A model generated the notes under the pieces. It made no database searches. It was given only the letters and a program-made list of their open reading frames with translations, and was not told where the DNA came from. A stretch of DNA of 64,000 nt, taken from contig JALEQX010000002.1 in NCBI GenBank assembly GCA_022763825.1, positions 1-64,000 on the forward strand, in the 5' to 3' direction. The position numbers were made by a program, and so were the translations under genes. How positions within the stretch are numbered: position 1 is the stretch's first letter; each line of letters starts with the position of its first letter. Source of the DNA: Oscillospiraceae bacterium. Lineage in GTDB: Bacteria > Bacillota > Clostridia > Oscillospirales > Acutalibacteraceae. Of the stretch, positions 8,033 to 17,732 are shown in pieces.

Positions 8033-9955
8033 TCAATCTTCAGTTAATTCGTTTGATTCAGGCTGCGCAATAACCTCGGGAGCATTGTCTGCCGTGTTAT
8101 CAGTCTGTTCATTTTTATCAACAAGCTTGCCTGCCATAAGGTCTGCAAAATCCTGTTCATCGATTTTTTCATTTTCAATAAGATACTTTGCAACAAGATG
8201 AAGTTTATCAACATGAGATGTAAGAATTTTATTACAGCGTTCATACGAATCAAGTATGATTTTTTCAACCTCTGTATCAATCTGAGCTGCAATATTCTCA
8301 GAATAATTACGTACGCTGTTATAATCCTTACCGAGGAACACCTCGTCATGTCCGGTACCGAAAGTGATGGGACCGAGTTTGTCGCTCATACCGTATTTTG
8401 TAACCATCTTTCTCGCTTCATCGGAAGCTCTTTCGATATCGTTGGAAGCACCTGTCGATATATCATTGAAAATTACTGCTTCGGCAACGCGTCCGCCGAG
8501 AAGAACTACTATATCGTCAAGCATGCTCGATTTTGATTTATAGAGCTTATCCTCTCTGGGCATATTGAGCGTATATCCGCCCGCCATACCTCTGGGGATA
8601 ATCGAAACCTGATGAACGGGATCCTGTGAATCAAGATAGTATGAAGAAATTGCATGACCTGCTTCGTGGTAAGCGGTAACCTTTTTATCGTGTTCGTTAA
8701 CCTTATGCGAACGTTTTTCGGTTCCTACAACGACTTTTATTGTCGCTTCTTCTATTTCCTTCATGGTTATTGCTTTAAGTCCTCGTCTTGCGGCAAGCAA
8801 TGCTGCTTCATTCAAAAGATTTTCAAGATCCGCGCCCGTAAATCCTACCGTAGACTGTGCGATAACCTTCAGGTCTACATCGGGACTCAACGGTTTGCCT
8901 TTTGCATGAACCTTAAGTATATCACAGCGTCCTTTTATATCGGGATAACCGACAGTAACCTGTCTGTCAAAACGACCGGGACGAAGAAGTGCCGGATCAA
9001 GAATATCAGGTCTGTTTGTTGCCGCAATTACAATGACGCCCTCGTTGATACCGAAACCGTCCATTTCAACAAGAAGCTGATTGAGCGTCTGTTCGCGTTC
9101 GTCGTGTCCGCCGCCCATACCGGCGCCTCTGTGTCTGCCGACTGCATCTATCTCATCTATGAAAATAATAGACGGAGAATGTTTTTTAGCCTGAGAGAAC
9201 AGGTCTCTGACTCTCGAAGCTCCGACACCAACATACATTTCTACGAAATCAGAGCCCGAAATTGAGAAAAACGGTGCGTCTGCTTCACCTGCAACCGCAC
9301 GGGCAAGCAATGTTTTACCTGTGCCGGGAGGGCCGACTAAAAGTACGCCCTTGGGAATCCTTGCGCCCAAAGCATTATACTTTCCGGGGTCTTTTAAGAA
9401 TTCAACAAGTTCGGAAAGCTCCTCTTTCTCCTCATCAGCACCGGCAACGTCTTCAAACGTTGTTTTTGACTTTTTTTCCTGGTCATTTAATCTGACCTTG
9501 CCGAAATTCATGGTTCTGTTGTTTTCGTTCATAACGGATGAATTCATACGTCTGAACATAAAGAACATATATGCGCCTAATGCTACAAGCAGAAGCACCG
9601 TCGGCAGAAGACTTAAAAGCCATGAACCGGCTTTACCCGAGGTGTAGTCATACTGTATCGAGTCTGAACTCTTAACATAAGAATCAATATCATTGATAAA
9701 TATATCAACGCTCGGAACGGTATATTTTTTCTTTTCATCGGAATTCTTTGTCTTATATTCAAGCGTTCCGCTGGAAAGATTAAGATTATATTCCGAAATC
9801 TGATCTGTTTTAAAAAGCTCGACTATCTCATAATATTTAACTTTTTTGCTCTTTGAAGCGTCATTGTTCGAATACAAAGCAAAAGCGCCTATCAAAATAA
9901 GCGGTATTAAAAGATAACTGAGATAGCGCATCCAGTTATTATTTTTACTTTCCAA
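8033..9955 (-). CDS. ftsH: ATP-dependent zinc metalloprotease FtsH
   Basis: A 640-residue membrane AAA+ protease that degrades membrane and short-lived cytosolic proteins as a hexamer. Two membrane segments (~11-28 and ~111-133) flank an extracytoplasmic loop. The AAA domain has Walker A GPPGTGKT (~208-215), Walker B FIDEIDAV and the [24 protein letters not shown] region. The M41 zinc site is HEAGH near residue 432. The start is TTG at 9955, chosen because CGGAGG lies 9 bases upstream and no better codon exists. The acidic, Gln/Asn-rich C-terminal tail is normal. It follows hpt by 23 bases, the conserved tilS-hpt-ftsH order of Firmicutes. Confidence 0.97.
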   Translation of the reverse strand: MESKNNNWMRYLSYLLIPLILIGAFALYSNNDASKSKKVKYYEIVELFKTDQISEYNLNLSSGTLEYKTKNSDEKKKYTVPSVDIFINDIDSYVKSSDSIQYDYTSGKAGSWLLSLLPTVLLLVALGAYMFFMFRRMNSSVMNENNRTMNFGKVRLNDQEKKSKTTFEDVAGADEEKEELSELVEFLKDPGKYNALGARIPKGVLLVGPPGTGKTLLARAVAGEADAPFFSISGSDFVEMYVGVGASRVRDLFSQAKKHSPSIIFIDEIDAVGRHRGAGMGGGHDEREQTLNQLLVEMDGFGINEGVIVIAATNRPDILDPALLRPGRFDRQVTVGYPDIKGRCDILKVHAKGKPLSPDVDLKVIAQSTVGFTGADLENLLNEAALLAARRGLKAITMKEIEEATIKVVVGTEKRSHKVNEHDKKVTAYHEAGHAISSYYLDSQDPVHQVSIIPRGMAGGYTLNMPREDKLYKSKSSMLDDIVVLLGGRVAEAVIFNDISTGASNDIERASDEARKMVTKYGMSDKLGPITFGTGHDEVFLGKDYNSVRNYSENIAAQIDTEVEKIILDSYERCNKILTSHVDKLHLVAKYLIENEKIDEQDFADLMAGKLVDKNEQTDNTADNAPEVIAQPESNELTED

Positions 9956-9978
9956 AAATTTTTCCTCCGGAAGTGAAT

Positions 9979-10518
9979 TTAATCAGAATAAACATACTCT
10001 TTAAGTATACCGACGAAAGGCAGATTTCTGTATTTCTCGGCGTAATCAAGACCGTAGCCGACAATAAACTCATCGGGAACCTCGGTGCCTATGTATTCCG
10101 CCGTCAGGTCAACCTGTCTGCGGTCGGGTTTGTCAAAAAGCGTGCAGATTCTGATACTGTTAGGCTTTCTGGCGCTTAAAATATCCTGAATATAGCTCAA
10201 CGTTTTACCTGAATCAAGAATATCCTCGACTATAAGAAGGTCATATCCTTCTATATTTCTGTCAAGATCCTTTATGATTTTAACAGCTCCGGAAGTTTTA
10301 GTTCCGTTTCCGTAACTTGAAACAGCCATAAAATCAATTTCACAGGGAATTGTAATTTCCCTCATAAGATCTGCCATAATCATGACCGAACCTTTAAGAA
10401 CGCTGACCATAAGCAGTTTTCTGTCCTTATAATCCTCCGAAATCTGAGCACCGAGTCTTTTGACTATAGCCTTAAGATCTTCTTCGGAATATAAAACCTC
10501 TTTAATATCCTCAAGCAT
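9979..10518 (-). CDS. hpt: Hypoxanthine phosphoribosyltransferase
   Basis: A 179-residue purine salvage enzyme joining hypoxanthine or guanine to PRPP. The PRPP-binding motif [14 protein letters not shown] is clear near residue 100, and the family loop [12 protein letters not shown] lies upstream. The ATG is preceded by AGGAGG and overlaps the 3' end of tilS by 8 bases, so the two are coupled as in other Firmicutes. Length is normal for the family. Confidence 0.95.
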   Translation of the reverse strand: MLEDIKEVLYSEEDLKAIVKRLGAQISEDYKDRKLLMVSVLKGSVMIMADLMREITIPCEIDFMAVSSYGNGTKTSGAVKIIKDLDRNIEGYDLLIVEDILDSGKTLSYIQDILSARKPNSIRICTLFDKPDRRQVDLTAEYIGTEVPDEFIVGYGLDYAEKYRNLPFVGILKEYVYSD

Positions 10519-11869
10519 TTATGTTCCTCCTGAATATTATTTTCACAATTTTTTTTGTATTATTGTCAACAGAACCGTACTTTGACGTTCCGAAAACTTC
10601 GCTCCATAGAATATGAGCGGAATCGGCAATAAAAAGTTTATCTTTTCTTTGTTCGGAATCGATTTTTTTATCTCTGTACAGATTCTTTAACGACGATGAA
10701 TGTTCGGCGTTTACAAATGCAAAGCGATCCGAATTCTCACGAGTTCTGATACATGAATCTAAAACAATTTTATCATAATCCGCATAATTATCCAATGACA
10801 ATTCCTTTATATTTTTTTTAAGATCGGATAATTTTTTGTTCAATAAGACAAGTTCGATTTCACCGTAAGGCGTTTTATATAAAAAGTCTTCCGAAGAAAT
10901 ATCAATACGAACACTTTTGAAACTATTTTTTTTCGTTTTAAATAATAAAAAACCTTTTTCGATTTTTACAGTAAAATCAGAGCTGAGCATCAGCGCGCCT
11001 GTTCCGTTTTGTAAATACATATTTATTATATCGATATGCCTCAGTTCCGGACATAAAGAAGTGTTTTCCGTTATAATTTTTGACAATACACGGTTTCTTA
11101 TACTTCTGTCAAGTCCCAGCAGAAAAGAAACATCGATTTTTTTCTTATCAGGTATTAAATCATATACTCGGTTAACCTCTTTTTCAATATATAGCATATC
11201 TTCCTTTAGTGAATCTGTATTTCTCAAAAACACTGAAAAAAAAGACGGATTAATTTCATTCATCACAGGTAAAACAGAGTGCCTGATTTTATTTCTGGTA
11301 TAGTCGTCGGACAAATTCGTTGAGTCAGTGACAAAAGAAAGTCCGTTTTTCTGACAATAGCGCTCGATTTCATTACGCTCACATTCAATCAGGGGTCTTA
11401 TAATATTGCCCCTGACAGGCGGAATTCCGGTAAGTCCCCTAAGTCCCGCGCCTCTTGCGAGATTCAGAAAAAAAGTTTCTGCACAGTCGTTAAGATTGTG
11501 CGCCGTTGCGATTTTTGCTTCCGGCGCAGTCTCGCTAAAAAATTCATATCTTTTACGCCGGCCGCAAAGCTCTTCACTTTCTCCGGTTTTCTTTGAGATT
11601 TCGGGAATATTGAATCTGCCGATTTTCAGCGGGACGTTTAATTTATCACATAAACTGCGGACAAATAACTCGTCCCTGTCCGCCTCATCACCTCTTATCA
11701 TATGATTAACATGAGCGGCGGCAATCTCGAAACCGAATTCATCTTTTAAATTTAATAAAACATGCAAAAGAGAAACCGAATCGGCGCCTCCGGAAAGAGC
11801 GACAAGAACCGTATCCGACTCTTTAATCATATTATATTTTTTAACGGTATTATATACTTTATTCTTCAT
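10511..11869 (-). CDS. tilS: tRNA(Ile)-lysidine synthase
   Basis: TilS converts the wobble C of tRNA-Ile(CAU) to lysidine with ATP and lysine. The PP-loop SGGADS lies at residues 26-31 when the ATG at 11869 is used, giving 452 aa. A longer open frame reaches 11980, but those codons lie inside dnaB and do not look like TilS. AGGGAG sits upstream of the chosen ATG. The N-terminal ATPase core has the AAHVNHMIRGDEADRDE and ATAHNLNDCAETFFLNL segments. The C-terminal part is more divergent, as usual for Gram-positive TilS. It overlaps dnaB by 11 bases. Confidence 0.94.
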   Translation of the reverse strand: MKNKVYNTVKKYNMIKESDTVLVALSGGADSVSLLHVLLNLKDEFGFEIAAAHVNHMIRGDEADRDELFVRSLCDKLNVPLKIGRFNIPEISKKTGESEELCGRRKRYEFFSETAPEAKIATAHNLNDCAETFFLNLARGAGLRGLTGIPPVRGNIIRPLIECERNEIERYCQKNGLSFVTDSTNLSDDYTRNKIRHSVLPVMNEINPSFFSVFLRNTDSLKEDMLYIEKEVNRVYDLIPDKKKIDVSFLLGLDRSIRNRVLSKIITENTSLCPELRHIDIINMYLQNGTGALMLSSDFTVKIEKGFLLFKTKKNSFKSVRIDISSEDFLYKTPYGEIELVLLNKKLSDLKKNIKELSLDNYADYDKIVLDSCIRTRENSDRFAFVNAEHSSSLKNLYRDKKIDSEQRKDKLFIADSAHILWSEVFGTSKYGSVDNNTKKIVKIIFRRNINA

Positions 11870-13235
11870 CAAAATCCCGCTCCCTGCTTGTGAACATTGT
11901 AAAGTCGGGATTCCATGCAAGACCGACGCTTCCGGTCGGACCGTGGCGGTTTTTTTGTACGAGTACTTCGGCGGTGTCAACTCTTATTTCGTCAACCGGC
12001 GTGTCATTGTCGTCAGTATTATAATAGTTTTCTCTGTAAAGCATCAGAACTATATCCGCATCCTGCTCGATTGAACCCGATTCACGCAAATCGGAAAGCT
12101 GGGGTTTATGAGAACGTCCCTTCTCCTCGGTTCGTCTGGCAAGCTGAGCACAGGTAACAACGGGAATTCTCAAATCCTTTGCCATAAGTTTAAGACTGCG
12201 CGTAATTTCCGAAACCTCCTGAACACGGTTATCGGTTTTTTTACTGCCCGTCATGAGCTGAAGATAGTCGATTATAACGCAGTCGACATTTTTAAGCTGT
12301 CTGACTCTCGCCTTCATTTCGGGTACGGTTATGTTAGACGTATCATCAAAATAAAGTTCTATATCGGAAAGAAAAACAGAGGCGTTTGCGATTCGTTCCC
12401 ATTCGTCAGGCGTAAGATTGCCGGTTCTGAATTTCGTACTCTGAACTCGCGCCTCGGTTGAGAGAACACGCTGGGCAAGCTGTTCCTTTGACATTTCCAA
12501 CGAGAAAAATAAAACACGTCTTTTTCCGTAGACTGCAACATTACGTGCAAGATTAAGCGCAAAACTCGTTTTACCCATAGCAGGACGCGCTCCGATTAAA
12601 ACAAGGTCGGAACGGTTTAGTCCCGTTATCATTCTGTCAAGGTCGGAAAATCCTGTCGGGAAACCGGCATATTCGGCTCTGTCATCCGAGGAAAGCTGAT
12701 ATAAATTAACGTAAACGTCTTTTAAAACATCGCCAATTGAAGCGGGTCCCGTTACGGTCTTTCCCTGACGGATATCATATATTTTTTGCTCCGCCATATC
12801 AAGCAGAGCGTCCGCAGACATCGATTCGTCGGATGCAAGCTCGTTAATCTCCGATGTCGTTGAAATAAGAGAACGAATATAAAATTTTTCACGTATAATT
12901 TTAGCGTAAGACTCTACGTTTGCAGTAGACGGTACGTTTTTAGAAAGCTGAAAAAGATATGTTTTGCCCGACTCATCATCGTATATTTTCTCATTTCTCA
13001 GCGCGTCGAGAACAAGAAGCGGATCGATTTTACCGCCCTTTGCAGCGTCAAGAGCAATGATTGTCGAAAATATCGCTTTATGCTGAGGGAGATAGAAATA
13101 ATCGGGCTTCAGTATCATTGTGACCTGCGACAGACAGGAAGGGTCAAGGAGTATAGCGCCCAAAACCGCCTGCTCCGCCTCAAGGCTGAACGGCAGTTTT
13201 GACATATCCGAATTTCGGAATGCATCCTGAGCCAT
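11859..13235 (-). CDS. dnaB: Replicative DNA helicase DnaB
   Basis: A 458-residue hexameric helicase that unwinds DNA at the fork. An N-terminal all-helical domain (SLEAEQAVLGAILLDP) is followed by a RecA-like core with Walker A GARPAMGKTSFALN, Walker B VIIDYLQLM and the DLRESGSIEQDADIVL motif. This is the DnaB family that B. subtilis calls DnaC, not the Bacillus DnaB loader. It lies 2 bases after rplI, the conserved gdpP-rplI-dnaB order. Confidence 0.97.
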   Translation of the reverse strand: MAQDAFRNSDMSKLPFSLEAEQAVLGAILLDPSCLSQVTMILKPDYFYLPQHKAIFSTIIALDAAKGGKIDPLLVLDALRNEKIYDDESGKTYLFQLSKNVPSTANVESYAKIIREKFYIRSLISTTSEINELASDESMSADALLDMAEQKIYDIRQGKTVTGPASIGDVLKDVYVNLYQLSSDDRAEYAGFPTGFSDLDRMITGLNRSDLVLIGARPAMGKTSFALNLARNVAVYGKRRVLFFSLEMSKEQLAQRVLSTEARVQSTKFRTGNLTPDEWERIANASVFLSDIELYFDDTSNITVPEMKARVRQLKNVDCVIIDYLQLMTGSKKTDNRVQEVSEITRSLKLMAKDLRIPVVTCAQLARRTEEKGRSHKPQLSDLRESGSIEQDADIVLMLYRENYYNTDDNDTPVDEIRVDTAEVLVQKNRHGPTGSVGLAWNPDFTMFTSRERDFDEE

Positions 13236-13237
13236 AA

Positions 13238-13678
13238 TTACTCTCCTATTGCTACTTTAATTGACGCGGTAATTCCGCTGTACAGCTTTACATCGCAGTC
13301 GTATGTTCCGAAATTTTTCATCTCGGGGCAGACAAGTTTTCTCTTATCGACATCCAATCCGAACTGCTCTTTTATAGCCTCGCTTACGTCTTTTGCCGTA
13401 ACAGAACCGAAAAGTCTTCCGCCGGAACCGGCTTTCGCTGTTACTCTGACAATTTTACCGGTGAGTTTTTTTGCAGCGTCATTTGCGGCCGCTTTCTCAA
13501 CGTCAATTTTGTGCTGTTTTGAGGATTCCCTATTCTTCATCTCATTTATAGCCTGTGCGTTAACCTCGACGGCAAGTTTTCTGGGCAGAAGAAAATTTCT
13601 TGCGTAACCCTCGGCAACGTTGACTTTCTGTCCCTTTTTGCCGAGCTCCTTTATATCCTGATTAAGTATAACTTCCAT
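13238..13678 (-). CDS. rplI: 50S ribosomal protein bL9
   Basis: A 146-residue ribosomal protein that binds 23S rRNA near the L1 stalk. The N-terminal domain has the signature QDIKELGKKGQKVNVAEGY followed by ARNFLLPRKLA, then a long Lys/Ala-rich helix and a C-terminal domain with GGRLFGSVT. Length matches the family. GAGGAG precedes the ATG. It lies between gdpP and dnaB. Confidence 0.97.
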   Translation of the reverse strand: MEVILNQDIKELGKKGQKVNVAEGYARNFLLPRKLAVEVNAQAINEMKNRESSKQHKIDVEKAAANDAAKKLTGKIVRVTAKAGSGGRLFGSVTAKDVSEAIKEQFGLDVDKRKLVCPEMKNFGTYDCDVKLYSGITASIKVAIGE

Positions 13679-13695
13679 TCGTTTATTCTCCTCAA

Positions 13696-15645
13696 TTAAA
13701 TAAATTTTTCTATTGAATTATTAAGTTTTTCAAAAACTTCATCGAATGATTTTGAATCAATCTGCGCAGCAGCCATTGTCTGATGACCGCCTCCGCCGAT
13801 ATCCTCCATAATAAGCTGAACGTTGATTCTGCCGTAACTTCTGGCGGAAACAGAAATGCCCTTTGCATTATAATATGCGACAAAAGATGCGTCGACGTTA
13901 TCAATGTTAAGAAGTTCATCCGCCGCCTTTGCTCCGGCGATATGCACCTCGGGACCTGTTTTATCTGTGTATGCAAGCGCATAGTTTGATTTAAACACAG
14001 CATTTGATACTATGGAATTTACTAATTTATACTCTTCCATAGAAGCAGAGAACATTTTTCTTACAGAGATTGTATCAGCGCCCATATCTTTAAGATAAGC
14101 GGCGGCTTCAAACGTTCTGACGCCCGATTTGAGTGTAAAATTCTTAGTATCAAGATATATTCCCGCAAGAAGACACTCAGCTTCTACAGGAGAAAGTCTC
14201 GGTTTTGAGGGCATATATTCAATTAACTCTGTTACCATTTCACTCGCTGAGGAAGCGGTCGGTTCATGATAAAAGACCAATGCGTTTTCAATGTGGTCTA
14301 CCGACATTCTGTGATGGTCAATTACAATAACGTTTTCTATTTCGGCGTAAAGCTCCGGACTGTCAACGATTCGGCTTCGCATAACATCGGTTATTATAAG
14401 GAGCGTGTCCTGATCTGCAAGCTGTCTTGCCGCGGCGGAACTGATAAACAGATTATCGTCCGCATTATCGTTATAATGAGATATCAACGGTCTTGCAAGC
14501 GATGTTTTTTCGTCAACAGCGATATTGACGTTTGTATCAAGATTTCTGACCGCACAGGCAAGTCCTACGGCAGAACCGAGTGCGTCGAGATCCGAACCCG
14601 TATGACCCATTATTATAACGTTTGACGCCTTCTTAATCGCTTCCTCAATAGCCTTTGCAATCAGACGGGAGCGAATCTGACCACGTTTTTCGACGCCGTC
14701 AGAAACTCCGCCGAAAAACTGATAGTTTTCGCCGTTTTTAATTGCAGTCTGATCTCCGCCTCTGCCTCGAGCCATATCAAGAGCCTGTCTTGAAAACTGT
14801 TCGCATTCGGTGACTAATCCGCCTGTTCCGATACCTATTGAGAGCGTAAAACCGGATGTTTTGTCGTTAATCTTATAGTTTCTTACCTCGTCCATTATAT
14901 CGAATCTTGCTTCAATCATCTTTAAAAGATTTCTGTACTCGGTAACGGCAATAAATCTGTTATCGCCTATTTTTCTCGTAATACACGATTTGTCGGAAAA
15001 CCATTCGGTAATTTTCTTTTCGATATCGGAAATGAACGACGTATAAAGACTGTGCGAAAGAACAACGGACGCCTCGTCGGCGGCGTCAATCGAGATCATT
15101 ATTACGACCGGACGTGAAAAATTATATTCACTCTCGATATCTTTATAATATGTATCATCTATCAGATAAATCTGATAAACTGAATCGGAATCTGTTTTTA
15201 CCGATGAAATAAACGCAGAATATTTACGGTCAAAAATATCGAGCGACTTTGTATAATTCGTACTGTCCAGAGCATAATCAGAAATTATACCCGAAAACAT
15301 ATCCTCGCTGAAATCGTCATGTCCGACAGCGCAGGAAGCAAACGAATCGTTATACCATATAATTCTGCCGTCGTCTGAACAAATTACAAACGGAAGCGGT
15401 ACGGTGCATATTCTATCCTTATTAATCTCGGAAAGAGATTCATTTATTAAGATAACCGAATTCTTGAGATGCCTGAACTCGTTTATCCTTAAAAGACAGA
15501 GAACAATCGCAAATACAGCTGATACGCACAGCATAACAAGACCGACTATTCTGTTTTCTATTAGCATTACGCACGACATCGCAATAAGCACCAAAACGGA
15601 AAGGATATTGCTGGCGTAATATTTAAAAGCCGATTTGAATTTCAA
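13696..15645 (-). CDS. gdpP: Cyclic-di-AMP phosphodiesterase GdpP, GGDEF-DHH-DHHA1
   Basis: A 649-residue membrane enzyme that hydrolyses c-di-AMP to pApA. Two N-terminal membrane segments (~12-50) are followed by a PAS-like region, a degenerate GGDEF domain (GRGGDQ in place of an active motif), then the DHH phosphoesterase domain with MGHTGSDLDALGSAVGL and VIDHHR, and a C-terminal DHHA1 domain ending in GGGGHQTMAAA. The metal ligands of the DHH part look intact. The start is TTG at 15645 with GGAGG 9 bases upstream. The matching cyclase CdaA is at 51206-52108, so this window encodes both synthesis and breakdown of the messenger. Confidence 0.95.
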   Translation of the reverse strand: MKFKSAFKYYASNILSVLVLIAMSCVMLIENRIVGLVMLCVSAVFAIVLCLLRINEFRHLKNSVILINESLSEINKDRICTVPLPFVICSDDGRIIWYNDSFASCAVGHDDFSEDMFSGIISDYALDSTNYTKSLDIFDRKYSAFISSVKTDSDSVYQIYLIDDTYYKDIESEYNFSRPVVIMISIDAADEASVVLSHSLYTSFISDIEKKITEWFSDKSCITRKIGDNRFIAVTEYRNLLKMIEARFDIMDEVRNYKINDKTSGFTLSIGIGTGGLVTECEQFSRQALDMARGRGGDQTAIKNGENYQFFGGVSDGVEKRGQIRSRLIAKAIEEAIKKASNVIIMGHTGSDLDALGSAVGLACAVRNLDTNVNIAVDEKTSLARPLISHYNDNADDNLFISSAAARQLADQDTLLIITDVMRSRIVDSPELYAEIENVIVIDHHRMSVDHIENALVFYHEPTASSASEMVTELIEYMPSKPRLSPVEAECLLAGIYLDTKNFTLKSGVRTFEAAAYLKDMGADTISVRKMFSASMEEYKLVNSIVSNAVFKSNYALAYTDKTGPEVHIAGAKAADELLNIDNVDASFVAYYNAKGISVSARSYGRINVQLIMEDIGGGGHQTMAAAQIDSKSFDEVFEKLNNSIEKFI

Positions 15646-15678
15646 GAGTGAAAGCCTCCGACGTTAAATATTTATATA

Positions 15679-17631
15679 TCACACTTCACTGATAACAGGT
15701 AATATAACAGGGCTCTTTTTCGTTCTGTCATAAACAAATCTCGAGATATCGTCCCTGACCTTGTTTCTGAGAGAATTGATATCGTGCCGTCCCTTGTCCG
15801 AATACGAATCCGTAATACGTACGATACGTGAATTCATCTCGTTGAAAAGCTCGCTCGATTCTTTCATAAATATAAAGCCCTTTGAATAAATCTGAGGTCC
15901 AGAGACAAGGTATCCCGTGAGAGAATCGAGAACTATCGATACGATAATAATTCCGTCCTCGGAAAGAAGCTTTCTGTCTCTTAATACAACGCTGCCGACA
16001 TCGCCGACTCCGTAGCCGTCTACGAATACGTTACCTGCGGGAATATCGGTAACGGTATAATCATCCTCAAATAAAGATACGCAGTTTCCGTTTGAAGTTA
16101 AAATAATATTGTTCTTCGGAATTCCCATTAGCTGAGCCGTAAGTGCATGTTTCTGCAAATGTTTTTGCTCGCCGTGAACGGGAATGAAAAATTTCGGTTT
16201 TACAAGCCCGAGAATAATCTTCTGTTCCTCCTGACAAGCATGACCGGAGACATGAACATCATACATCCGTTCATAAACAACATGCGCACCGAGTTTCATA
16301 AGCTCGTTAATAACGTTTCCGACCGTTTTTTCGTTTCCGGGAATAGGATTAGCGGAAATAATAACGCAGTCATTCGGACCTATAGAAACCTTTCTGTGAT
16401 CCGACATCGCCATTCTGGTAAGCGCTGACATCGGTTCACCCTGACTGCCTGTCGTAATAAGAACAAGTTCGTCGTCGGCGTATTGTTTTATAGTGTCGAT
16501 TCCGATTATAATTCCCTTCGGAACATTCAAATAACCCAGCTGCTGACCGATTGCAACAACATTCTCGAGACTTCTGCCCGAAAGTGCGACTTTTCTGCCG
16601 AGAGATTCGGCAACGTTTATTATCTGCTGAACTCTGTGCACGTTTGAAGCAAAAGTTGCAACTATAAGACGGCGTTTGCCTGCGCGTCTGAAAAGATTTT
16701 CAAACGACTCTCCTACTTTGCGCTCACTTTCGGTATATCCGGGACGTTCTGAGTTGGTCGAGTCTGACATAAGACAAAGAACGCCCTCGTTTCCGAGTTC
16801 ACCAAGCCTGGCAAGATCCGCCATACCGCCGTCAATAGGCGTACAGTCAATTTTAAAATCGCCCGTATGAACAATTGTACCGGCTCCGCATTTTATTGCA
16901 AATGCGAGCGCGTCCGGAATCGAGTGATTCATGTGTATCGCTTCAACAGTAAATCCGCCGGCTTTGATTTTATCTCCTGCGGAAATAACCTTAAGTTTTG
17001 CTTTTGAAAGTTTTTTAGCCTCTTTAAGTTTAGCTTCGATAAGTCCTATCGTAAGCTGAGTGGAATAAAGAGGTACATTGACAACATCGAGCAGATACGG
17101 GATTCCTCCGATATGGTCCTCATGTCCGTGGGTTACAAAAATTCCGCGGATTCTGTCTTTATTCTTTTCAATATAAGTAAAATCGGGGATTACCAAATCA
17201 ACGCCGAGCATTGTGGAATCGGGAAAAGCCAGTCCGCAGTCGATAATAATTATATCCTCTCCATATTCAATAACAGTCAGATTTTTTCCGACCTCATTAA
17301 GTCCGCCCAAAAAGCCTATTCTTACCGGAAGTACAGGCTGAACGTTTTTCTGTCCCTGCCTGCGCTTCGAATTTGAAACATTTTTCTTTCTGCGCACGGT
17401 ATTATTTTTATCATTTCCGGATGTTTTTTTAGATGATTCGGAATTTGTATTTTCTTTTTTTGATTTTGTTTTCTTTTTTGCTTCGCCGTTCTCCTTTTGA
17501 CTTTTTTTCATTTCTCCGGCTTTAGTCATATCAAGTTTTGCATACTTTTTAACTGCCGAGTCTAAGATATCGATATCGTTTTTCTTTTTTTTCTGTTCAT
17601 TTTTTGATGTATTCCGGTTGTTTGTGTTCAT
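15679..17631 (-). CDS. rnj: Ribonuclease J
   Basis: A metallo-beta-lactamase/beta-CASP ribonuclease with endo- and 5'-3' exonuclease activity, central to mRNA and rRNA processing. The core starts near residue 102 (LPVRIGFLGGLNEVGKN), with the zinc motif THGHEDHIGG and MSDSTNSERPG of the beta-CASP part. From ATG 17631 (AAGGAG six bases upstream) it has 650 aa, about 100 more than the common form. The extra N-terminus is a Lys/Asn/Ser-rich, probably disordered tail. The enzyme was previously annotated as a Zn hydrolase in many genomes. It lies 102 bases downstream of the nucleotidyltransferase fusion and just upstream of gdpP. Confidence 0.95.
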   Translation of the reverse strand: MNTNNRNTSKNEQKKKKNDIDILDSAVKKYAKLDMTKAGEMKKSQKENGEAKKKTKSKKENTNSESSKKTSGNDKNNTVRRKKNVSNSKRRQGQKNVQPVLPVRIGFLGGLNEVGKNLTVIEYGEDIIIIDCGLAFPDSTMLGVDLVIPDFTYIEKNKDRIRGIFVTHGHEDHIGGIPYLLDVVNVPLYSTQLTIGLIEAKLKEAKKLSKAKLKVISAGDKIKAGGFTVEAIHMNHSIPDALAFAIKCGAGTIVHTGDFKIDCTPIDGGMADLARLGELGNEGVLCLMSDSTNSERPGYTESERKVGESFENLFRRAGKRRLIVATFASNVHRVQQIINVAESLGRKVALSGRSLENVVAIGQQLGYLNVPKGIIIGIDTIKQYADDELVLITTGSQGEPMSALTRMAMSDHRKVSIGPNDCVIISANPIPGNEKTVGNVINELMKLGAHVVYERMYDVHVSGHACQEEQKIILGLVKPKFFIPVHGEQKHLQKHALTAQLMGIPKNNIILTSNGNCVSLFEDDYTVTDIPAGNVFVDGYGVGDVGSVVLRDRKLLSEDGIIIVSIVLDSLTGYLVSGPQIYSKGFIFMKESSELFNEMNSRIVRITDSYSDKGRHDINSLRNKVRDDISRFVYDRTKKSPVILPVISEV

Positions 17632-17732
17632 GATCGACTCCTTAAATATAAAATGCATATATAATTAAATATATAATAAAGTTTAATATAAATAAAATAT
17701 GTAAGGCCCGTTAGGGCATTATTATCATTATT

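Noticed and set aside
17700..17720. Terminator between the nucleotidyltransferase fusion and RNase J
   Set aside because: Only a 4-bp GCCC/GGGC stem is present and no T-tract follows it closely on the - strand.
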